Positions 6,746 to 12,437 of a stretch of DNA of 12,437 nucleotides are shown piece by piece. The notes below the pieces were generated by a model. The model saw only the letters and a list, made by a program, of their open reading frames with translations, did no database searches and was not told the DNA's origin. A program made the position numbers and the translations under genes. This DNA comes from Oscillatoria sp. Prado101 (GTDB lineage: Bacteria > Cyanobacteriota > Cyanobacteriia > Cyanobacteriales > Oscillatoriaceae). Position 1 is the stretch's first letter. Each line of letters starts with the position of its first letter. The stretch lies in assembly GCA_025454445.1 (NCBI GenBank), contig JALOOK010000060.1, positions 1 through 12,437 on the forward strand. Direction: 5' to 3'.

Positions 6746-6878
6746 TTTAGGGGGTTTGTCCCCCGTGTGAGCGTCCTATCCCTGCCAAAACCTGGCCCAT
6801 AGCCCCTAAATCGGGCATCGGACATGGGACGATGGGCAATTTGGGCCAGACTGTGCCAGCTATTTTGAGCCAAAATCG

Positions 6879-6967
6879 GGCACTTTTCTGTTCTCCGGAA
6901 GAAAGCATATATACAAAACCTGTCTAAAGGCGTGTTTTGTAAAAGCTGTTCTTCCGGATTTTCTTAA
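6879..6967. repeat. Nested-hairpin element, copy B (intact stems)
   Basis: The outer stem TCCGGAAGAA (6894-6903) pairs perfectly with TTCTTCCGGA (6949-6958). It continues through AGC (6904-6906) with GCT (6945-6947), and then the inner stem TACAAAAC (6912-6919) with GTTTTGTA (6934-6941) closes a 14-base loop. It shares the 21-base core at 6900-6920 with copy A. It could be a non-autonomous mobile repeat or a structured RNA; no gene-like reading frame is believed. Confidence 0.8.
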
Positions 6968-7000
6968 AGAAGAGCGACTGTCGCCTGTACTGAAGCTATC

Positions 7001-7053
7001 CCTCCTAAACCCTAACCCCTGACCCCTAAACCCTAACCCCTAACCCCTAACCC
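7001..7053. repeat. Heptamer repeat CCCCTAA (STRR-like)
   Basis: About seven units of CCCCTAA and close variants (CCCTAAA, CCCTGAC) run from 7001 to 7053. The block overlaps the last bases of grxC, whose stop codon (7047-7049) is part of a unit. The sequence resembles telomere repeats only by chance. Confidence 0.9.
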
Positions 7054-7367
7054 GAAATAGCGGGTTCGGTGAGGAGCGCGTCTAGCTGTCCCTCTCTGTC
7101 GAGCTGGTAGAGATCGTCACAGCCGCCGGTGTGCCGGTTGTTGATGAAAATCTGCGGCACAGTTCGCCGCCCGTTGGCGCGTTCAGCCATTTTAGTTCTG
7201 GCGGCTTGATCGCCATCAATTTTATATTCCGTGTAGTTAGCGCCTTTCCACCAGAGCAGCATTTTGGCCCGGATGCAGTAGGGGCAGGTTTGCCAGGTGT
7301 AAATCTCCACATTGGCTTTGATGCGCTCTGGATGGCGACCGAGAAGGGGGTTGAGAAAGTCCAGCAT
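7047..7367 (-). CDS. grxC: Glutaredoxin, GrxC type
   Basis: A 106-residue cytosolic dithiol glutaredoxin that reduces disulfides and glutathione mixed disulfides using glutathione. The active site CPYC is at residues 28-31, the cis-Pro motif TVP at 69-71 and the glutathione-binding GGCDDL at 81-86. A 16-residue N-terminal extension (MLDFLNPLLGRHPERI) precedes the fold and is typical of the cyanobacterial form. The ATG at 7367-7365 follows AAGGA (7379-7375) at 7-base spacing, which supports the start. The last codons and TAG stop fall at the edge of the heptamer block, so the C-terminal few residues may be recent. It lies 159 bases downstream of the CHAT gene on the same strand, without the gshB neighbour often seen in cyanobacteria. 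Confidence 0.96.
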   Translation of the reverse strand: MLDFLNPLLGRHPERIKANVEIYTWQTCPYCIRAKMLLWWKGANYTEYKIDGDQAARTKMAERANGRRTVPQIFINNRHTGGCDDLYQLDREGQLDALLTEPAISG

Positions 7368-7407
7368 TTTCTTTTCCTTGCGGGTGGCGAAAAATGTTAC
7401 ATTTCTA

Positions 7408-7422
7408 CATCTAGTTTAGATG
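7408..7422. promoter_or_regulatory. Small inverted repeat upstream of grxC
   Basis: CATCTA (7408-7413) and TAGATG (7417-7422) form a perfect 6-bp palindrome with a 3-base spacer, about 40 bases before the grxC start. It could be an operator or lie within the promoter. I tested it by eye against the NtcA pattern GTA-N8-TAC and it does not fit. Short enough to be chance. Confidence 0.25.
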
Positions 7423-7451
7423 ATGCGCTGGGAAACGGAGATGCTGGCGGG

Positions 7452-7479
7452 GAGTGCCGGTGGGTGAGTGCCGGTGGGT
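7452..7479. repeat. 14-base tandem repeat, two full units plus partial
   Basis: GAGTGCCGGTGGGT occurs at 7452-7465 and 7466-7479, followed by the related GAGTGCACCGG. It lies in the gap between the CHAT gene and grxC. Each unit contains TGCCGGTG. Confidence 0.9.
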
Positions 7480-7526
7480 GAGTGCACCGGGAGGGAAAAC
7501 CGCTATAAAATCCCAGAAAGTAGCCC

Positions 7527-10073
7527 CTACAGCCAATTCCCCACCAACACATAAGGTGCCCAGTAAATCGGATGCCGGTACTCAGGATATTTGAGGAGAG
7601 ACAGTTGGGCGCGGCGCAGGGCTTCAGCTTTAGTCACCTTGGAGTCTGTTAACTGGCGGTAGAACTCACTCATCAAAGGTGCCGTAGCGGCATCATTAAT
7701 ATACCAAAGCGTTGCCAGGGTGCTTCGCGCCCCCGCCCGCACAGCCACCCCAGCCAGTCCCAAAGCCGCCCGATTATCGCCAGCAGCGGTTTTGCAAGCA
7801 CTCAAAACCAGTAATTCAATAGCGCGATTTTTGCTGCGGTTTTCATCTGAAGCCCGCAGCAAGCTATCAAATTCTATGACATTGATGCGCCCGTCCCAAG
7901 TGAGAATAAATGTGTCCTCCGCTTTAGAACTGAACTCGCCGTGAGTGGCAATGTGAATCACCGGAAAAGACGACTGGGAAATTTCTTTTTGCAGGGCTTT
8001 GCTGGTAAACTGCTGATTCAACAGCACCTCCGCCGGCAACTCAGATTTGATTCGCTCCACTTCCAAAGCCACATTTGGCAGCGCGGAAAAGCCCGATCTG
8101 GCTTCAGTCAGCCCAGCAGTTAAAGCCTTTAATTGCCCCCGCTGCAATGGTTTTGCTTCTAGCAGCTGCAGCCCCGGCGTCAGAGCAATGGCATACTTTT
8201 CGACAATATACTGCTTGCCGTCGTGGAGAGACGCCATTGGAATATTGCGCAAGGCACCGTCTAGGATAAACACCAGCGTTTCTATTTTGCTGCTAGCTAA
8301 ATTTGCCTCAGCAGGCTGGATTAACCACTGGTAGACCTTTTGAGACAGCGGCAAAAAATCCTTGGAGGTGCGGGTAACCAAAGCTTTGCGCAGATCCGTG
8401 AGAGTGCTTTCAACTTTCCCCGCTTCCAGAGGCATCTCCCAGTAGCGCATATTTTCTCCGGGTAGCGACAGGATAACTGCCAGCCTATTTTCCAAAATAA
8501 TCGGATAAAAAACAGCTGCATTGGGGTCAACCTTGTCGATTTCCACCGGCTTAGTATCCAAACAGGCATCCCGGAAAAAATTGTCGAGTTCAGCCAGCTG
8601 CAGCGATTCAATCACCGCACGCGCTTGCTTGAGGTTTTTTTGACTCGGCTGTTTATCTAGCAACAACTCAACCAGCTGCCGGTAAATCGGCTCGACGCTT
8701 TCCCGAAACGAAAACTGCAACTCTTGATTGATAGCGACCAAATCAGTGCGCAGGGATTGCAGGGTGTTTACTGCCTGACTGTAAGCAACGATTGCCTCCT
8801 CAACTTCTCCCTTCGCTCTCAGCAGGCGTCCCAGCTGCCACTGCCAGCGGTAGGCAATATCTGGCGCGTCAATTGCCTGAGCTTTTAATAACGCTTGCTG
8901 CGTTAATTTATGGGCGTAAGACCACTGATGCGTCCGTTCGTACAGATTGCCGAGAAAGCCCAGCGCGTAAGCTTCTGAGCGAGTGTCTCCCAGATTTGAA
9001 GCCTGTTGGGCGGCGGTGGCGAGTAACCGCGCAATCTCCTCGGTCGAAACTTCATTGCTGTTGCCTTCTGACAGGTTTATGAGACTTTCGGCAAAGTTAA
9101 TCTTGGCGTAGACTGAAGTGCGGCTCTGGGGCAAACTGGCTATCTGCAACTGAATTTGGGGCAGCAAAGCCCTGGCTGCGGGCCAGTTTTTGGTTTCCAC
9201 CAAAAGGCTGAGCTGATTCAAAAGGCTCTCTGCCTTTGTCTTAGGTGAAGTAGAGGCTGCAAAAGCCTGTTGAAAGTAATCTAGAGCTGCAGAGTGATTT
9301 TCTGCGGCGTGGGCGGTATTGCCCAAACTGAACAGGGCGTCGCTTGTGGCTTGCTTTGATTGCAATCTTTGGGCGATCTGCAAACTTTGCTGCAACACTT
9401 GCTGCGACTTTTCCAAGTCACCTGTTAAGCGCAAAGCGTCGCCGAGGTTGCGCAATCCTGAAGCTTTCAGCGGAGAGTCCGGTTGCGGTTCCAGGGTTTG
9501 GCGGACTTGTTCCAGCGCTTTCAAAGCCCGCCGGTATTGCCCTAAAGCTTGCAGAGCCTGCGCTTGATTAATCGTAGCGCTGCTCGCACCGGCTTTGTCA
9601 CCGGCAAGCCGGTAGGCTTCCGCTGCTTCCTGCCAGCTAACTAGAGCTTGTTCTGGCTGTCCGGTGGCTAATTGCAAACTCCCTTGAGTGTTGAGGGATC
9701 GGGCTCGCAGCACTGCAGTTGCGCTGCCGGAGACACCCGTCTGCTGCAAAATGTTCAAACTGGATGCTATCGCATTTTTCGCCTCCTCCCACCTGCCTAG
9801 CTGCTGTAGGGCAGCAGATAGATTGATCAGTGCGTTCGCCTTTTGCCTGCCATCTCCCAGTTTATCGTAAATACCGGCAGCCTGTTGCCAAGCCGCCGCC
9901 GCTTCGGCAAAGCGCTGAGCCTCATACAGTTCTTTGCCAACCCGCATCAATTCCAGGGGGGAGTTGTCGGACAGTGGGGCGGCAATCTCGAAGGCGTTCC
10001 CTTGGGGGTAAGCTAAGCCCAAAAACAGGGAACAAGATAAAAGTAAAAATTTTTGCCAATGGCGATGGTTCAT
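7527..10073 (-). CDS. TPR-CHAT domain protein with signal peptide (caspase-like)
   Basis: An 848-residue protein. Residues 1-27 form a signal peptide (KFLLLSCSLFLGLAY, likely cleavage after QGNA), so it should be exported. Residues about 40-450 are tetratricopeptide repeats (for example EAAAAWQQAAGIYDKLGD; QALQALGQYRRALKAL), a protein-binding scaffold. The C-terminal CHAT domain (about 560-848; caspase HetF associated with TPRs) keeps the putative Cys/His dyad: His711 in HIATHGEF and Cys760 in LSACKTAAGD, followed by GARSTLATLW and the terminal YWAPYVLVGNW. Peptidase activity is therefore plausible, but the substrate is unknown. Its ATG lies 32 bases after the tpsB stop, so it is probably the second gene of that operon; the ribosome-binding site is weak (CAAAGA). 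CHAT proteins near TpsB/TpsA genes are a recurrent cyanobacterial arrangement. HetF-like function cannot be claimed. Confidence 0.93.
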   Translation of the reverse strand: MNHRHWQKFLLLSCSLFLGLAYPQGNAFEIAAPLSDNSPLELMRVGKELYEAQRFAEAAAAWQQAAGIYDKLGDGRQKANALINLSAALQQLGRWEEAKNAIASSLNILQQTGVSGSATAVLRARSLNTQGSLQLATGQPEQALVSWQEAAEAYRLAGDKAGASSATINQAQALQALGQYRRALKALEQVRQTLEPQPDSPLKASGLRNLGDALRLTGDLEKSQQVLQQSLQIAQRLQSKQATSDALFSLGNTAHAAENHSAALDYFQQAFAASTSPKTKAESLLNQLSLLVETKNWPAARALLPQIQLQIASLPQSRTSVYAKINFAESLINLSEGNSNEVSTEEIARLLATAAQQASNLGDTRSEAYALGFLGNLYERTHQWSYAHKLTQQALLKAQAIDAPDIAYRWQWQLGRLLRAKGEVEEAIVAYSQAVNTLQSLRTDLVAINQELQFSFRESVEPIYRQLVELLLDKQPSQKNLKQARAVIESLQLAELDNFFRDACLDTKPVEIDKVDPNAAVFYPIILENRLAVILSLPGENMRYWEMPLEAGKVESTLTDLRKALVTRTSKDFLPLSQKVYQWLIQPAEANLASSKIETLVFILDGALRNIPMASLHDGKQYIVEKYAIALTPGLQLLEAKPLQRGQLKALTAGLTEARSGFSALPNVALEVERIKSELPAEVLLNQQFTSKALQKEISQSSFPVIHIATHGEFSSKAEDTFILTWDGRINVIEFDSLLRASDENRSKNRAIELLVLSACKTAAGDNRAALGLAGVAVRAGARSTLATLWYINDAATAPLMSEFYRQLTDSKVTKAEALRRAQLSLLKYPEYRHPIYWAPYVLVGNWL

Positions 10074-10105
10074 TTCTTTGCTTTTAAAAGTTCAGGGAGA
10101 ATGCT

Positions 10106-12097
10106 TTAGAAGAAGCTGCCGACTATGGAAAAATAAATTCCCTGCTCTTGCCAGGTTCTGTCCGATGACTTAATATTAATTAAAGGGATGCCGTATTCCA
10201 AGCGGGCGGTGAGTTTGTCTCCCATCTGGAAGCGCAAACCCAGACCGATAGAAAGCAGGGTGCTGTAGTCAGGTGCCTTGCTGCCCGCACTGTTCCAGAC
10301 GGTGCCGGCATCGATAAACGGCGTCAAGAGCAAAATACCTTGTTCGTCGGGCAAGCGGTAAATGGGAACTCGCACTTCTGCGGAGCTAAAAACGCCACTG
10401 TCCGTCAGCAGGGCGTCCTGCCGGTAGCCCCGCACACTTTCCAAACCCCCTAAGCCAAACTGCTCGATAGGCAACATGGCTCGGTCAGAAATCTGGGCGT
10501 CGGAACGCAGCACCAGCACCAGATCCGGAGCCAGCTGGCGCACCAACTGCATCTGTCCGCGCCAGGAGAAAAAGCGGCTGTCGGGAGGGTCGTCGTTGAC
10601 GGTGGCTTTCCACCCCAGTCCGACACTGAACTGGGAGCGGGCGGCGAAGACTTGCTTGGCGCTCCGCTGGGTGTATTCTTGGAAAAACCTGAGTGCGCTC
10701 AGCCTGGTTTTCCCCTCTTCGCTAGCTCCAGGGGAAAGGGGAAACGGAACACCAAGGAGGGTGGTATCGCTTTCTCGGCGAGTCGCGGTCAAACCGAGGG
10801 TGATTTCTTGCTGGGGGCTTTCAACTACCGGCTGGCGCACGGTGAGTTCGTAGTTGCGGGAGGTGGCTTGGATATCCACCGGCTGGAAGGGAGGCTCAAT
10901 GATATTGCTGTCTGTCCGACTGACAAAAACGCTGACGGTGCCGTTGCGGGCGTTGACAGGCAAAGTGTAGCTGCCCTCTATGGCGTTGCTGCCCTCGGTG
11001 TTGGTGTAGGTCAGGCTGAGCCGATCTCCGATCCCCGTCAAATTGCCCTCGCTCAAGCTGACCTGGCGGCGAAAGGTGCCAACGCTGGGCGAGCGGCCAT
11101 TATCAAGGGTGACTTCCAGGTCGAAGGACTGAGTCTCGCTGATCATTACTTCTACCACACTGCGGCCCGCACGGGAACCGGCAGACAGTTCAGCTGAGAT
11201 GGTTTTGATCAGGGGGTTGAGTTGCAGCAATTGCAAGCTCTCTAGCAGCCGGTTGACATTCAGGGGCTTGCCGGCTCCGAGGGCTACGCGGCGGCGCAAG
11301 TAGTTGAGGTCAAGACGTAGTGTAGCGGCTGCGCCTGTAGCATCGATGCCGGTGATGTTGATGGCTTCCACTTCCCCTTCCACCACCTGAATTTTCACAA
11401 CCCCTGCGTTCAGAATTTGCGGTGGGATCAGGGCACCAGAGGTAATGTACCCCGCTTCGGTGTACTTCTTGGTTATGGCAGAGCGGGCTTCCAGCAGTTC
11501 GGCAAATGTCAAAGGCTTGTTGGTGAAGCGTTCGAGTTCCTCCCTCAGTTCTTGATCGCTGAATGCCGTATTGCCCTCGAACTCGAATCGCTCGACAACT
11601 ATGCTGCCAGGAACTGCTTCGGGCAGCTGTTCTGGGGCCTGAGGCGCAGGGGCACCGGCAGGGGGCTGCAGGAGCTGTTCTGGGGGCGGCAGCTTTTGAG
11701 GGGGTTGCGGCTCGGGCAGCGGCGTTGGCGGCTGCGGCTCAATAGGTCTGGGAATTTGAGACAGGTCAGCCGCCTGCGCTATTTCTGAGGCGGCAGAGGG
11801 CTGAAAAATTACACTTTTTTCAGGCTTTTGCCCCTCGGACTGCCAGGTGAGGGGCAGCCAAGGTGGGCTGCCCCTGCCCTCAACCTGCTTGGTCATTTCA
11901 GATGTTGCTGATGCCGGCGATCCGCTGCTTTCAGCAGCTTGCGCCAATGCTAATGCTGGCCAAACGGCGCAGCTGTACATTAACAATGAATAGTTTACGG
12001 CAAAATTAATAGAAAAACAAATCGGGTACATGAAGCATTTTCCCTTGGTTATATGGGGATATACAACTAATTTGCTGCTATAAAATTTATCTGGCAT
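10106..12097 (-). CDS. TpsB outer-membrane transporter (ShlB/FhaC/HecB family)
   Basis: A 663-residue two-partner-secretion pore of the Omp85 superfamily, which exports a TpsA exoprotein across the outer membrane. A long N-terminal signal region ends near ALALAQA (about 54). A Pro-rich linker (116-160) precedes two POTRA domains (about 165-240 and 243-320). A 16-strand type barrel (about 325-663) contains the conserved VRGYR loop motif (555-559) and ends in Phe. Two starts are possible: Met1 (ATG 12097-12095, with GAGGT at 7-base spacing) and Met23 (ATG 12031-12029, with AAGGGA at 9-base spacing); the second gives a more ordinary signal peptide. It is the first gene of the tpsB-CHAT pair. Its TpsA partner is not in the window. 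Confidence 0.95.
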   Translation of the reverse strand: MPDKFYSSKLVVYPHITKGKCFMYPICFSINFAVNYSLLMYSCAVWPALALAQAAESSGSPASATSEMTKQVEGRGSPPWLPLTWQSEGQKPEKSVIFQPSAASEIAQAADLSQIPRPIEPQPPTPLPEPQPPQKLPPPEQLLQPPAGAPAPQAPEQLPEAVPGSIVVERFEFEGNTAFSDQELREELERFTNKPLTFAELLEARSAITKKYTEAGYITSGALIPPQILNAGVVKIQVVEGEVEAINITGIDATGAAATLRLDLNYLRRRVALGAGKPLNVNRLLESLQLLQLNPLIKTISAELSAGSRAGRSVVEVMISETQSFDLEVTLDNGRSPSVGTFRRQVSLSEGNLTGIGDRLSLTYTNTEGSNAIEGSYTLPVNARNGTVSVFVSRTDSNIIEPPFQPVDIQATSRNYELTVRQPVVESPQQEITLGLTATRRESDTTLLGVPFPLSPGASEEGKTRLSALRFFQEYTQRSAKQVFAARSQFSVGLGWKATVNDDPPDSRFFSWRGQMQLVRQLAPDLVLVLRSDAQISDRAMLPIEQFGLGGLESVRGYRQDALLTDSGVFSSAEVRVPIYRLPDEQGILLLTPFIDAGTVWNSAGSKAPDYSTLLSIGLGLRFQMGDKLTARLEYGIPLINIKSSDRTWQEQGIYFSIVGSFF

Positions 12098-12437
12098 TTA
12101 TGGCACCTCTAGTCGGGAGTCTCTCACAACTATACTGGGTCTGCGAGCCTGCTGGCATTCCCACTTCACTCAGGAAATGCCAGCCAATCTCTACAAAGGG
12201 CACGATCGCAGTGGGCATTGGGCATCATGCATGGCATTGGGCATTATCGCATGCATCTGTGAGTCTTCCCTATGCGCCGGGAGCCATGCGCCATGCCATT
12301 AATGTCTATTCCCCATAATTTCTACTGCTATATCGGGTATGATCTAACTTAAAGTTGCTACCTACAAATTTAGGACATGGGCAGTGGGCGATGAAGGATT
12401 GGGGCAGTGGGCGCTCGGGCAAAAAGTTGTGAGTCTT
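12098..12437. other. Region upstream of tpsB, partial at window edge
   Basis: No gene is supported in these 340 bases. A possible -10 box TATAGT on the - strand lies at 12134-12129 without a clear -35 box. GGGCATT repeats occur at about 12211-12245, and GGGCAGTGGGCG is present at 12379-12390 and 12402-12413. These are further STRR-like sequences. GTTGTGAGTCTT at the right edge (12426-12437) resembles, in inverted orientation, the AGTCTCTCACAAC at 12116-12128. Confidence 0.6.

Larger units (their letters stand above)
6546..7046. other. Repeat-filled gap between grxC and tadA
   Basis: This 501-base gap contains almost only repeats: a perfect 10-bp palindrome at 6561-6583, two copies of a nested-hairpin element (6653-6745, 6879-6967), a small GGGGG-TTTGT-CCCCC hairpin at 6750-6764, GGGCA-type degenerate repeats around 6805-6850, and the CCCCTAA block from 7001. 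A 142-codon - strand frame (6873-6445) reads through these repeats into tadA and is not credible as a gene. A promoter for tadA could lie here but I cannot place it. Confidence 0.7.

Noticed and set aside
6445..6873. 142-codon open frame on the - strand reading into tadA
   Set aside because: It is made of the nested-hairpin element and heptamer repeats and overlaps the real tadA in another frame.
7001..7053. Telomere-like sequence (TTTAGGG/TTAGGG type)
   Set aside because: It is internal, short, abuts a bacterial gene and belongs with other heptamer repeats in the same window.
7391..7410. NtcA binding site upstream of grxC
   Set aside because: The sequence GTTACATTTCTAC has the wrong spacing for GTA-N8-TAC.
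10016..10073. Lipobox in the CHAT protein (LLSC at residues 11-14)
   Set aside because: The hydrophobic core continues after the Cys, so a signal peptidase I site after QGNA is more likely.

Overview
The window comes from a filamentous cyanobacterium, most likely an Oscillatoriales type such as the Microcoleus/Oscillatoria group. The evidence is the gene complement (a serine/threonine kinase with a single membrane span, a PrcA-like S8 protease with a P domain, a cyanobacterial-type glutaredoxin, a TPR-CHAT protein beside a TpsB transporter) and the typical cyanobacterial intergenic DNA, with heptameric STRR-like repeats and many short palindromic repeats. The exact genus is an inference.

Layout. 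A protein kinase gene enters from the left edge on the + strand (1-994) and is broken by a frameshift near 313-331. A repeat-rich gap (995-1609) separates it from a convergent, secreted, cyanobacterial-type hypothetical protein on the - strand (2320-1610). A divergent gap (2321-2879) with two copies of a C/G-rich hairpin repeat and a heptamer block leads into the S8 protease (+, 2880-4997). The protease converges on a - strand group: plsC-like acyltransferase (5896-5126), tadA (6545-5997), glutaredoxin grxC (7367-7047), TPR-CHAT protein (10073-7527) and TpsB outer-membrane transporter (12097-10106). The gap 6546-7046 holds two diverged copies of a ~90-nt element with nested inverted repeats. 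The right edge (12098-12437) is the upstream region of tpsB.

How genes work together. tpsB and the CHAT gene are 32 nt apart on the same strand and probably form an envelope/secretion operon: a two-partner-secretion pore plus an exported, caspase-like TPR protein. No TpsA cargo is visible in the window. tadA (tRNA wobble editing), plsC (phospholipid synthesis) and grxC (thiol redox) are housekeeping genes. The kinase, the hypothetical protein and the protease show no clear functional link to them.

Most unusual signals. (1) The octamer CACCGGCA/TGCCGGTG occurs about 29 times by hand count, while the usual cyanobacterial HIP1 octamer GCGATCGC occurs once. (2) Several tandem repeats have this octamer in each unit. 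(3) Heptamer repeats run into the 5' end of tadA and supply the stop codon of grxC. (4) The paired nested-hairpin element at 6653-6745 and 6879-6967. No tRNA, rRNA, CRISPR array or transposase gene was seen.
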